From the NCBI GenBank assembly GCA_963668245.2, contig OY764195.2:558001-622000 (forward strand): a stretch of 64,000 nt of DNA. The letters are read 5' to 3'. Position numbers and translations under genes: made by a program. This document shows, in pieces, positions 41,360 through 51,600 of this stretch. The first letter of the stretch is position 1; each line of letters begins with the position of its first letter. This DNA is from Anoxybacterium sp963668245 (GTDB lineage: Bacteria; Bacillota; Clostridia; Peptostreptococcales; Anaerovoracaceae). The notes beneath the pieces were generated by a model that ran no database searches, was not told where the DNA came from, and worked only from the letters and a program-made list of their open reading frames with translations.

Positions 41360-42625
41360 TTATCGGTTTAACAAACCAATGTCTTTTCTGTATTGTGCTC
41401 CTTCAAACCATATCTTTCTTACATTTTCGTATGCTTTTGTTCTTGCTTCTTCATGGGTTTTTCCAAGCGCCGTAACCCCTAAAACTCTGCCGCCATCCGT
41501 CAGGACTGTCACTTGATCATCCCCGAACTTGGTACCGCTGTGGAATACCATCACACCTTTTTCTAAGTCTTCCAAGCCATGAATTTCTCTCCCTTTTGGA
41601 TAGCTTCCCGGATATCCTTCTGAGGCAAGAATAATACAAACAGCACGTTCGTCACTCCATTCAATGATTTGTTCTGCCAGTCGATCCTCAACCACTGCCA
41701 TCATCACATCCAGCAAATCGGTTTTCATTCTCGGCAGTACCGATTGGGTCTCAGGATCACCAAAACGATTATTGAATTCAATGACTTTAGGGCCTTCTTC
41801 TGATATCATCAGGCCAATAAACAATATCCCTTTAAAATCTAAGCCATCTGCCCGAAACCCTTTTAGCGTTGGTTCTAATATTCTGGTCTTTACTTGTTGT
41901 TCCAATTCTTCTGTGAAAATCAAGCTTGGAGAATACGTACCCATACCTCCCGTATTTGGACCTTGATCATTATCGAGAATTCTCTTATAATCTTGTGCAG
42001 ATTCCATTGGGGTGATGGTTTTTCCATCTACAAAGCAGAGAACGGATGCTTCGATGCCAGTCAGAAACTCTTCTACAACAATTTTACTCCCTGCTTCTCC
42101 GAATATTTTATCACCCATCATTTGATCAATTGCGTCTAATGCTTCCTGTTTATCTTGAGCAAGGACTACACCTTTTCCTGCTGCCAATCCATCTGCTTTT
42201 AATACCATTGGATATCCATAAAGCCCAACCGACTCTTTCAACTTTTGTATATCTGTAAATTCTTGATATCCTGCAGTTGGAATTTGATGTCTCGCTAAAA
42301 ACGATTTTGTGAAAGATTTGCTTGCCTCAAGCTGGGCACATGCTTGATTGGGTCCAAATGCTTTCAGACCTTTTGCGCTTAGTGCGTCTACAATTCCCAT
42401 GGCAAGAGGAACTTCTGGTCCAATCACTGTTAAATCAATCTGATTATGCTCCGCAAAGTCGCAAATTCCTTGAATGTCCTCCGCCTTGATTGGTACGCAT
42501 TGAGCCACCTTTGCAATCCCCGCATTACCAGGAGCACAAAACAACATCTCTACTTTTTCACTTTGCGCCAATTTCCATGCAATTCCGTGCTCACGGCCGC
42601 CGCCGCCAACGATTAATACCTTCAT
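41360..42625 (-). CDS. purD: Phosphoribosylamine-glycine ligase
   Basis: A 421-residue ATP-grasp enzyme joining glycine to phosphoribosylamine, step two of purine synthesis. MKVLIVGGGGREHGIAWKL starts the protein, FGPNQACAQLEASKSF and KADGLAAGKGV mark the ATP-grasp, and FNNRFGDPETQSVLPR is the metal and product site. It is the last gene of the purine operon, nine bases after purH. Length and motifs are complete. Confidence 0.97.
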   Translation of the reverse strand: MKVLIVGGGGREHGIAWKLAQSEKVEMLFCAPGNAGIAKVAQCVPIKAEDIQGICDFAEHNQIDLTVIGPEVPLAMGIVDALSAKGLKAFGPNQACAQLEASKSFTKSFLARHQIPTAGYQEFTDIQKLKESVGLYGYPMVLKADGLAAGKGVVLAQDKQEALDAIDQMMGDKIFGEAGSKIVVEEFLTGIEASVLCFVDGKTITPMESAQDYKRILDNDQGPNTGGMGTYSPSLIFTEELEQQVKTRILEPTLKGFRADGLDFKGILFIGLMISEEGPKVIEFNNRFGDPETQSVLPRMKTDLLDVMMAVVEDRLAEQIIEWSDERAVCIILASEGYPGSYPKGREIHGLEDLEKGVMVFHSGTKFGDDQVTVLTDGGRVLGVTALGKTHEEARTKAYENVRKIWFEGAQYRKDIGLLNR

Positions 42626-42634
42626 GATTCCTCC

Positions 42635-44170
42635 TTAGTGCTTAAAATGTCTAACACCAGTAAATACCATGGCGATTCCCAGTTCATTGGCTTTTTTGAT
42701 ACAGTCTTCATCGTGGATAGAACCACCTGGCTGAATCACAGCTGTGATTCCCGCAGCTGCTGCTGCAACGACATTGTCTTCAAATGGGAAGAACGCATCT
42801 GATGCTAGCACAGAACCTTCCGTTGCTTCTGTGGCCTGTCTAATCGAATTTTCTATCGCCCAAACCCGATTCACTTGTCCTGGTCCAATTCCGATGGTTT
42901 TTCCTTCTTTCGCAATTACGATTCCATTGGATTTAATGTGCTTTGCCACTTTCATCGCAAATTTCATATCATCCATTTCTCTTTCTGTAGGAATTCGATC
43001 TGTCACAACTTGTATGTCAGCTTCATCATACAAATTATTATCAATTTCTTGAATCAAGATGCCTCCGCTGACCTTTTTCATATCAATGGTTCCCTCAGGT
43101 GCCTTTGCCAATATATTTTCTAGTTTTAGTAAACGGATATTCTTTTTCTGGGTTAAAATAGAAAGAGCTTCCTCTGTAAAATCAGGAGCAATTACAATCT
43201 CAACGAAGATTTTATTGATTTCTGTTGCCGTCAGTTCATCAATGATTCGATTGGAAGCCACAATACCGCCATAGATCGAAATTGGATCTGCCTTATAAGC
43301 TTTCACATATGCATCACAGATATCAAAACCCGTTCCTACTCCGCATGGGTTTGCATGTTTTACAGCTACAATTGTAGGCTCGTTAAATTCTTTCAATGTT
43401 TCTAGTGCGCCATTGGTGTCGTTGATATTATTGAAAGAAAGTTCTTTGCCATGAAGCTGAACTGCATTTACGAGTGCCCCCTCCCATGGTTTGATTTCTT
43501 TATAATAATAAGCCTTTTGATGAGGATTTTCTCCGTACCGAAGTTCCTGTGTTTTTTCAAATGTAAGGGTCAAATTATCTGGCAGTTCTGCATCGATTTG
43601 TTTTCTAAGATAATCAGATATCATCGCATCATAAGCAGCTGTATGTTGAAATACTTTTAAAGCCAATCGGTACTTTGTGTCATAAGATACAGTCTTGGTT
43701 TCTTTTAGCTCTTCAACAATCTGTCTGTAGTCAGCTGGATCACAGACAACAACAACGTCTCTATGGTTTTTCGCTGCAGAACGAAGCATGGTAGGACCAC
43801 CGATGTCAATATTTTCGATTGCTTCTTCCAACGTAACCGAAGGCTTCAAGATTGTTTCTTTAAAAGGATAAAGGTTAATTGCCACAATATCAATTGTTTC
43901 TATCTCTAAATCAGCAAGCTGTTTCATATGTTCCTCTTTACCGCGCATTGCCAAAATACCGCCATGTACTGCCGGATGAAGGGTTTTAACTCTTCCATCC
44001 AAGCATTCTGGGAATCCAGTTATATCAGAAATTCCGATTACATCTACACCATTGTCACGCAACCTCGTTGCCGTTCCACCGGTGGAAATAATTTTTACTC
44101 CAAGTTCTTCAAGTTCTTGAGAGAACTCAACCACACCTGTCTTGTCTGATACACTTATCAGTGCTCTCAT
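42635..44170 (-). CDS. purH: Bifunctional AICAR transformylase/IMP cyclohydrolase
   Basis: A 511-residue enzyme for the last two steps to IMP. The N-terminal cyclohydrolase domain starts MRALISVSDKTGVVEFSQEL and includes the STGGTATRLRDNG segment. The transformylase domain carries LRYGENPHQKAYYY and AVKHANPCGVGTG with the catalytic Lys-His pair. AGGGAGG before ATG 44170 decides the start; the frame runs further upstream without a site. It lies between purN and purD. Confidence 0.97.
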   Translation of the reverse strand: MRALISVSDKTGVVEFSQELEELGVKIISTGGTATRLRDNGVDVIGISDITGFPECLDGRVKTLHPAVHGGILAMRGKEEHMKQLADLEIETIDIVAINLYPFKETILKPSVTLEEAIENIDIGGPTMLRSAAKNHRDVVVVCDPADYRQIVEELKETKTVSYDTKYRLALKVFQHTAAYDAMISDYLRKQIDAELPDNLTLTFEKTQELRYGENPHQKAYYYKEIKPWEGALVNAVQLHGKELSFNNINDTNGALETLKEFNEPTIVAVKHANPCGVGTGFDICDAYVKAYKADPISIYGGIVASNRIIDELTATEINKIFVEIVIAPDFTEEALSILTQKKNIRLLKLENILAKAPEGTIDMKKVSGGILIQEIDNNLYDEADIQVVTDRIPTEREMDDMKFAMKVAKHIKSNGIVIAKEGKTIGIGPGQVNRVWAIENSIRQATEATEGSVLASDAFFPFEDNVVAAAAAGITAVIQPGGSIHDEDCIKKANELGIAMVFTGVRHFKH

Positions 44171-44229
44171 TTTTCTTCCTCCCTTATTATAACAACTCCG
44201 TATCAAAACCGTTTCTTCCATTACTCATA

Positions 44230-44841
44230 TCATACAATGGTTCCATCACAAAACATCTTGATTGCTTTCGGCAGAATCTGATGTTCCACGGATAAAACCC
44301 GTTCAGCCAATGTGTCTGCCGTATCCCCTTCCAAAACGGGAACGCTTTCTTGCAATATAATCTTCCCAGTATCAACACCTTCATCCACAAAATGAACTGT
44401 GGCACCACTTTCTTTTTCCCCACTCTCAATGACTGCTCGATGTACACGCTTTCCAAAAAATCCTTTCCCGCAAAATTTCGGAATCAGAGATGGATGAATG
44501 TTGATGATTTGATTGGGATAAGATTGAATCAATTCAGGACTAAGGATACTCATATACCCCGCCAAAACGATTAAATCGGTATCTTCTTCTTTTAACGTGG
44601 AAAGAAGCACTTGATTTCGCTTGTTTTCTTCTGGCCATTGCTCTTTTCCAATGGCAATTCCTTTGATTCCACTTTTTTTTGCCCGCTCTAAAGCAAAAGC
44701 ATTTTCATTGCTTGAAATCACTTGTACAATCCGAACTTGCGGTAGAGATCCATTTTCTACATGATCTATAATAGATTGCAGATTGGATCCGCCACCCGAA
44801 ACAAGAACTGAGACACGAACGGATTTATTAGATTGATTCAT
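44230..44841 (-). CDS. purN: Phosphoribosylglycinamide formyltransferase
   Basis: A 203-residue folate-dependent formyltransferase making FGAR. VLVSGGGSNLQSIIDH is the phosphate loop, and INIHPSLIPKFCGKGFFG contains the catalytic Asn-His-Asp network with GATVHFVDEGVDTGKII. It uses 10-formyltetrahydrofolate. It stands between purM and purH on the same transcript. Confidence 0.97.
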   Translation of the reverse strand: MNQSNKSVRVSVLVSGGGSNLQSIIDHVENGSLPQVRIVQVISSNENAFALERAKKSGIKGIAIGKEQWPEENKRNQVLLSTLKEEDTDLIVLAGYMSILSPELIQSYPNQIINIHPSLIPKFCGKGFFGKRVHRAVIESGEKESGATVHFVDEGVDTGKIILQESVPVLEGDTADTLAERVLSVEHQILPKAIKMFCDGTIV

Positions 44842-44866
44842 GATTCGCTCCTAACCCCTGCTTCTT

Positions 44867-45907
44867 CTATTGAGATACAACCGTAACACCTTGACCCGCT
44901 ACGATGGTTCCAATTACTGATCCCTTTTCTCCTTCCGATTCTAGTGCTGCAAGGACTGCCTCTTGTTGATCTTTATCTACGACCATCATCATGCCAACAC
45001 CCATGTTAAAGGTTGAAAACATTTCTTTTGTCTCAACATTACCCATCTTTTGAATATACTGAAAAATCGGCAAGATATCCCAGCTTCCATTTTGAATTTC
45101 TACACCAAGTCCCTCTGGTATAATGCGTGGAATGTTTTCGTAGAATCCGCCACCAGTAATATGAACAATTCCATTCACCCTTGCTTTTTCAAATACCGCT
45201 TTGCATGGATTTGTATAAATCCTTGTCGGTGTGATTAAGGTTTCACCCAGCGTACTTCCTAGCTCTTCAACAAAATCACTTACTTTCATATTCAGCTTAT
45301 CAAAGAACAATTTTCTTACAAGAGAATATCCATTGCTGTGAATTCCACTGGAAGGAATCCCGATGATCACATTACCTTCTTTGATATCTTTCCCATCAAT
45401 CATTTTTTTTCGATCAACCACACCAACTGCAAATCCAGCCATGTCGTATTCACCCTCACTATAAAAATCAGGCATTTCAGCGGTTTCCCCACCAACAAGG
45501 GCACATCCGCCTAGTACGCAACCATCCGCAATCCCCTTTACAATATCGGCGATTTTTTCTGCTTTTACTTTACCAGTTGCAATATAATCCAAGAAAAAAA
45601 GCGGTGTCGCACCTTGACATAAAATATCATTGATACACATAGCAACACAATCTTGGCCTACGGTATCATGCTGATCCATCAAAAATGCCATTTTTAGTTT
45701 CGTTCCTACTCCATCTGTGCCAGATACCAAGACAGGCTCTTCCATTTCTTTGACGTCTAAACGGAACAGGCTTCCAAAGCCACCTAGCCCTGTCAGTACA
45801 TTTTCATTAAACGTCTTTTTTACGTGGGACTTCATGAGAGAAACAGCGCGTTCCCCTTCTTTTGTGTCCACACCAGCATCTTTATATGTCAAACGTTCTT
45901 CTGTCAT
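44867..45907 (-). CDS. purM: Phosphoribosylformylglycinamidine cyclo-ligase
   Basis: A 346-residue AIR synthetase, ATP-dependent ring closure of FGAM. Signatures are YKDAGVDTKEGERAV near the start, GTDGVGTKLKMAF, CVAMCINDILCQGATPLFFLDY and GGETAEMPDFY. It starts two bases after the purF stop region, so it is coupled to purF, and is followed by purN. Confidence 0.97.
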   Translation of the reverse strand: MTEERLTYKDAGVDTKEGERAVSLMKSHVKKTFNENVLTGLGGFGSLFRLDVKEMEEPVLVSGTDGVGTKLKMAFLMDQHDTVGQDCVAMCINDILCQGATPLFFLDYIATGKVKAEKIADIVKGIADGCVLGGCALVGGETAEMPDFYSEGEYDMAGFAVGVVDRKKMIDGKDIKEGNVIIGIPSSGIHSNGYSLVRKLFFDKLNMKVSDFVEELGSTLGETLITPTRIYTNPCKAVFEKARVNGIVHITGGGFYENIPRIIPEGLGVEIQNGSWDILPIFQYIQKMGNVETKEMFSTFNMGVGMMMVVDKDQQEAVLAALESEGEKGSVIGTIVAGQGVTVVSQ

Positions 45908-45909
45908 TT

Positions 45910-47370
45910 TTATTCCTCCTCTTTGATTGAAACCTTCCCATTGCTTCTTGCTTCCGCATCAGGAAGTTCCATAGGATATGCGCCTGTAAAGCATGCTCTG
46001 CATACATTTTCCCCTCCAAGCTTGATGGATTCCAGCAAACCCTCGACACTAAGATATCCTAAGCTATCAGCGCCAATCATTTCTCTGATTTCTTCAACAG
46101 TATGGGAAGATGCAACTAGTTTATCAGCGTTTGGTGTATCAATACCAAAATGACAAGAATGGGTTACTGGAGGCGAGCTGACACGAACATGGACCTCTTT
46201 TGCCCCAGCGTCTTTCAGCATGCGAACGATTTTACCGCTGGTCGTTCCCCTAACAATCGAATCGTCTACCATAATGATGCGCTTGCCTGCAACGTTATCT
46301 TTTAAGACATTTAGCTTTAATCGAACGCTTAATTCCCTCATTCTCTGGTCTGGTTGAATAAAAGTTCTGCCTACATATCTGTTTTTAATAAGACCTTCTC
46401 CAAATGGAATACCAGATTCCTCTGCGTATCCAATTGCTGCTACGGTACCCGAGTCAGGAACTGCAATGACCATATCTGCTTCTATTGGATATTCTCTAGC
46501 CAATATTCTGCCTGCCTCTGTTCTTGCCATATAAACGCTGCGACCATCAATATCACTGTCAGGTCTTGCTAAGTACACATATTCAAAGGCACAAATTGCT
46601 TTTTTGATTGGTTTTGCAAATTGGGTGGATTTCAACTCATGGTTTTCAATGACGACCATTTCGCCGGGTTTCACATCTCTGATATATTTCGCTCCTAAAA
46701 GTGGGAAAATGCAGCTTTCGGATGATAGCACATAACCTTCTTTCATTCTTCCAATGCAAAGAGGTCTGATTCCATTGGGATCTCTCACACCGATTAACTT
46801 GTCACCCTCTGTGATAACCAGCGCATAGGCTCCTTTGACGATTTCTAGGGCTTTCTTTACAGCTTCCTCGATGGTATTGTCTCGAATATATCTGGCAATG
46901 AGAGCTGCGATAACTTCAGAGTCAATGGAGGTCTGAAAGATTACCCCTCTGTCTTGCATTTCTTCACGAAGCAATTCGGCATTGACCAGATTGCCATTGT
47001 GGGCAAGAGCAAGACTTCCGCCTTTATGATATACCACAAGAGGCATCGCATTGACTGCGTGGCTTTCTCCTGACGTTGAGTATCTTACGTGTCCAATGGA
47101 AATATCGCCTTGTAGCCTTCCAATGATTTCATCATTGAATACTTCCTGAACCAATCCCATTTCTTTATAGTATTGAATTTTTCCATTTTTATTGGATGCA
47201 ATTCCAGCACTCTCTTGTCCTCTGTGTTGCAAAGAATGGAGCCCAAAATACACCCATCTCGCGATATCTTCTTTTCCAGGAGCATAGACTCCTACAACAC
47301 CGCATTCGTCGAAAACTTTGTCTTCTTCCAATGCACGCAGTTCTTGGTTGATATCAAATTCACTCAACAT
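45910..47370 (-). CDS. purF: Amidophosphoribosyltransferase
   Basis: A 486-residue first enzyme of purine synthesis, transferring glutamine nitrogen to PRPP. A propeptide of 22 residues (MLSEFDINQELRALEEDKVF…) precedes C23 of DECGVVGVY, which becomes the N-terminal nucleophile after cleavage. The PRPP loop is IIMVDDSIVRGTT, and C-terminal cysteines for an [4Fe-4S] cluster are placed as in Bacillus-type enzymes (PPVTHSCHFG, NVCRACFTGAYP). AGGAGA before ATG 47370 gives the start. It follows purC by ten bases. Confidence 0.97.
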   Translation of the reverse strand: MLSEFDINQELRALEEDKVFDECGVVGVYAPGKEDIARWVYFGLHSLQHRGQESAGIASNKNGKIQYYKEMGLVQEVFNDEIIGRLQGDISIGHVRYSTSGESHAVNAMPLVVYHKGGSLALAHNGNLVNAELLREEMQDRGVIFQTSIDSEVIAALIARYIRDNTIEEAVKKALEIVKGAYALVITEGDKLIGVRDPNGIRPLCIGRMKEGYVLSSESCIFPLLGAKYIRDVKPGEMVVIENHELKSTQFAKPIKKAICAFEYVYLARPDSDIDGRSVYMARTEAGRILAREYPIEADMVIAVPDSGTVAAIGYAEESGIPFGEGLIKNRYVGRTFIQPDQRMRELSVRLKLNVLKDNVAGKRIIMVDDSIVRGTTSGKIVRMLKDAGAKEVHVRVSSPPVTHSCHFGIDTPNADKLVASSHTVEEIREMIGADSLGYLSVEGLLESIKLGGENVCRACFTGAYPMELPDAEARSNGKVSIKEEE

Positions 47371-47380
47371 TCTTTTTCTC

Positions 47381-48085
47381 CTATTTTTTGATTCTAGCAA
47401 GTACTTCTTGATATGTTTCTTCTACATTGCCAAGATCTCTTCTGAATCTATCCTTATCCATTTTTTCGTTTGTTTTTACATCCCACAATCTACAAGTATC
47501 TGGAGAAATTTCATCTGCCAAAATCACTTCTCCATCACTAGTACCAAATTCAATCTTAAAATCAATGAGTTTGAGGCCCTTATCCAAAAAGAATTCTTTC
47601 AATGCATCGTTTACTGCATATGCATATTTTTTGACTGTTACAAGCTGCTCTTCAGTTGCAAGTTCTAACGCAAGAATGTGATCGTCATTGATAAGCGGAT
47701 CTCCTAGTTCATCATTTTTATAGGAAAACTCTAATACAGTTTTTGCTAATGGGCTCCCTTCTTCTACGCCATATCTCTTGGAGAAGGAACCAGCTGCAAC
47801 GTTTCTAATGATCACCTCCAAAGGAAGGATCGTAACTGCCTTTACAAGAGTTTCTCTATCGCTGAGCAATTTTACCATATGAGTAGGTACGCCTTTTTCT
47901 TCCAGCATTTCAAAAATAATTGCTGACATTGTATTATTTACAACACCCTTATCAGCAATGCTTCCTTTTTTCTCGCCATTAAACGCTGTTGCATCGTCCT
48001 TGTAGTCAACTATGTATAATTTCGGATCATCAGTTTTAAATACTTTTTTTGCCTTGCCTTCATACAACATTTCTAATTTTTCCAT
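47381..48085 (-). CDS. purC: SAICAR synthetase
   Basis: A 234-residue phosphoribosylaminoimidazole-succinocarboxamide synthase. LYEGKAKKVFKTDDPKLYIVDYKDDATAFNGEKKGSI near the start and LIDFKIEFGTSDGEVILADEISPDTCRLWD near the end are family marks for ATP and substrate binding. AGGGAGG-like sequence precedes the ATG. Fifteen bases behind purE. Confidence 0.97.
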   Translation of the reverse strand: MEKLEMLYEGKAKKVFKTDDPKLYIVDYKDDATAFNGEKKGSIADKGVVNNTMSAIIFEMLEEKGVPTHMVKLLSDRETLVKAVTILPLEVIIRNVAAGSFSKRYGVEEGSPLAKTVLEFSYKNDELGDPLINDDHILALELATEEQLVTVKKYAYAVNDALKEFFLDKGLKLIDFKIEFGTSDGEVILADEISPDTCRLWDVKTNEKMDKDRFRRDLGNVEETYQEVLARIKK

Positions 48086-48099
48086 TTTTATTTCCTCCC

Positions 48100-48591
48100 T
48101 TATTTTACAAAAGATTGGTTTAGTTCTGCATCTTGTTTTACAATATCTTCTTCCATTTTGACTTTATAAGCTTTCATAGCGTCTCTCAGCTTGGGATACT
48201 TCAGTGATAAGATCTGCACTGCAAGAAGTCCGGCATTTTCTGCTCCGTCAATAGCAACGGTAGCAACAGGTACTCCTTTTGGCATCTGAACAATGGATAA
48301 CAAAGAATCCAGTCCATCCAGTGTAGATGATTTGATCGGCAATCCAATGATTGGCATTGCAGTAAATGCGGCAAGAACGCCACCCAAGTGAGCTGCTTTT
48401 CCTGCTGCCGCAATAATTACTTCGATTCCATTTTCCTCTGCATGAGAAGCGAACTCTTCTGCAATACGTGGCGTTCTATGGGCTGAAATAATTCTCGTCT
48501 CTACCTCAACATCAAATCCTTTTAGAATATCTTCTGCTCTGCTTACAACCGGGTAATCTGATTTACTACCCATTACAATTGCAACTTTCAT
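48100..48591 (-). CDS. purE: N5-carboxyaminoimidazole ribonucleotide mutase
   Basis: A 163-residue PurE. VAIVMGSKSDYPVVSRA and EVETRIISAHRTPRIAEEFA contain the catalytic histidine region, and AAGKAAHLGGVLAAFTAMPIIGLPIKSSTLDGLDSLLS is the product loop. No purK is in the operon, so the enzyme may be a class II (AIR carboxylase) form or purK lies elsewhere. GGAGGA precedes the ATG. Confidence 0.96.
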   Translation of the reverse strand: MKVAIVMGSKSDYPVVSRAEDILKGFDVEVETRIISAHRTPRIAEEFASHAEENGIEVIIAAAGKAAHLGGVLAAFTAMPIIGLPIKSSTLDGLDSLLSIVQMPKGVPVATVAIDGAENAGLLAVQILSLKYPKLRDAMKAYKVKMEEDIVKQDAELNQSFVK

Positions 48592-48629
48592 AACATCCTC
48601 CTATTATTTTTTCTCAATCAATCATCCAT

Positions 48630-51600
48630 TTATCTAAAATACGCAACCCCTGCTTCAAACAATTTTTGATCTGTGTTGCCGATTACATTCTTATATAAAT
48701 TTTTTCCAATACGCTCTGAGTGTCCCATCTTTCCAAGAACCCTTCCGTCAGGAGAAGTAATTCCCTCTATGGCGAAAAGTGATTCATTTGGATTGAATTC
48801 TGCTTTCAATGTTGGATTGCCATCAAGGTCGACGTATTGTGTTGCAACTTGGCCATTTTGGATTAGAGTTCTTATCACATCTTCCTCTGCGATAAATCGA
48901 CCCTCACCGTGAGACACTGCAATGGTATGAATATCACCTACCTCAACATTGGCGAACCAAGGAGATTTGACGGATGCGATTCTGGTTCGTACAAGGCAAG
49001 AAGCATGTCTCCCAATTCGATTGTAAGTCAGTGTAGGATTATTCCCATCCGCTTCTGTAATGTTTCCGTATGGTACCAAGCCAAGTTTAATCAGAGCCTG
49101 GAAACCGTTACAAATACCAAGCATCAATCCATCTCTTTCCTCCAGCATTTCTTCCACGGCTTCTTTGATGGCAGGATTACGAAACACGGCTGTTATAAAC
49201 TTTGCAGACCCATCTGGCTCATCTCCGCCACTGAATCCACCTGGAATCATTATCATCTGACTGTTTTTAATATGGTTCACCATGGTTTCAATGGATTCTT
49301 TTAAGTTTTCAATTTTTAAATTTCTTAATATTTGCAAGTTAACTTCCGCGCCCGCTTTTTCGAAGGCTCTCTTTGTATCTACTTCGCAGTTCGTTCCTGG
49401 GAAAACTGGAACAAACACCCTCGGTTTTGCAGTGCTATATTTTGGGACTGCGACGAAACGTTCTTTATAGTGAATCTTTTGAGGAGTTTCAATCGCTTCA
49501 TCTTGATCTTTTCTCTTTGTAGGGAAAATACCTTCTAATGGTTTTGTCCAATCTTTTGTAATCTTTTCTAAGGAATATTCTTTTTCACGGCCTTCCTTGG
49601 CAGGAATGACAATCTTCTTAGAATCGTTTGTTGTACCAATCACTTGATAATTTACGGACTCAAACATCTGGGACAAATCTTCATCTCCTGCAACTTCTAG
49701 GAGAATCGCACCATAGTCAGCTAGTTTTAATTGTCTATCCTCCAATGGCTTGAGAGAAACACCAATTTGATTTCCCACTGCCATTTTTACCAATGAAATA
49801 AAGATTCCACCTTTTCCGATGGTATTGGCAGCCAATATTTTTTGTTCTAGGGCCAGTTCTCTGACCCGTTTCATATTACGCTTGTACTCTTGAAAATCAA
49901 TGATTTGTTTTTGATCCTTTTCGGGAGATAACAGTACAATGGTGCTGTTTTCCCTTTTTAACTCTGTAGAAATCACATGCTCTGCATCCATGGTTCCTAC
50001 CGCAAAGGATACCAAGGTTGGAGGAACATGGATATCCATAAAGGTTCCCGACATGCTATCTTTTCCTCCGATAGCAGGCACACCTAATTCTTTCTGTGCT
50101 TTTAAGGCTCCAAGCAATGCCATAAACGGCCGTGCCCATTTTTCAGGGTCTGTTCCTAAACGTTCAAAATACTCTTGGAAGGTCAGTCTCACTTTCGAGA
50201 CATCCCCGCCCATGGCACCTATTTTAGTCATGGAATCCACAACAGCATAGAGCGCTCCGTGATATGGACTCTTTGCAGAAAGGCTAGGATCAAACCCATG
50301 GCACATCAAAGTCGTGGTAGTAGTATCTCCCTGTAGCACTGGTATTTTTGCCGCCATTCCTGCCGCTGGTGATAGTTGATACTTTCCGCCAAGAGGCATA
50401 AGAACAGTAGCCGCACCAATGGTACTGTCAAACATTTCTATGAGTCCTTTTTGGCTACAGCAGTTTAAATCACCAAGAAGTGTTTCTAACTCAATCGAAG
50501 TAGACTCTTCAAGATTTGGAGAGTCTCCACCTGGAACCATAACATCAATGACCTGTTTTGCTCCATTTGAGTTTAAAAACTCTCTACTTAGATTTAAAAC
50601 ACAAGAACCTCTCCAGCTCATTCTAAAACGATTGAGATCGGTAACTCTTGCTACAGCCACTGCCTCAAGATTTTCTTCCTCAGCATACTGAATAAACTGT
50701 TTTAAATCTTTTTCCGAAACCACTGCCGCCATACGCTCCTGTGATTCCGAAATTGCTAATTCCGTTCCGTCGAGTCCATCATATTTTTTTGGCACTAAGT
50801 CCAGATTTACATCAATACCATCTGCCAACTCTCCAATTGCTACCGATACACCACCTGCTCCAAAGTCGTTGCATCGCTTAATCAGGCACGCAGCTTCTTT
50901 TCTTCGAAATAATCTTTGCACATTTCTTTCCACTGGCGGATTCCCTTTTTGTACTTCTGCACCACAGGTTAAAATCGATTCCATGGTATGCCCCTTAGAA
51001 GATCCAGTTGCACCTCCACATCCATCTCTTCCCGTTCTTCCGCCAATCAACACAATGAAGTCACCTTTTTCTGGTCTTTCTCTTCGTACATGATCAGCTG
51101 GTGCTGCACCGATGACGGCACCAATTTCCATACGCTTTGCAACATATCCTTCATCATATATTTCCGTCACTTGCCCTGTGGCAAGACCAATTTGATTTCC
51201 ATAAGAGCTATACCCTCTTGCAGCACCCCTCGTAATAATTCGTTGGGGCAATTTGCCTGGTCGAGTCTCGGAAAGGCTTGCTCTAGGATCTCCGCTTCCA
51301 GTTACACGCATTGCTTGATAGACATAGACTCTGCCTGAAAGGGGATCTCTGATTGCACCGCCAAGACACGTCGCAGCCCCACCAAAAGGTTCAATTTCTG
51401 TCGGATGATTGTGAGTTTCATTTTTAAACATCACAAGCCAGTCTTCTTCTTTTCCATCTATGTTTGCTTTTACTTTAATACTGCATGCATTGATTTCTTC
51501 AGACTCATCTAAATCGTCTGCCAGACCTCGTTTTTTTATATATTTTGCTCCGATAACCGCCATATCCATCAAGCACTGGTCCTTTTCTCTGTCACCGTAC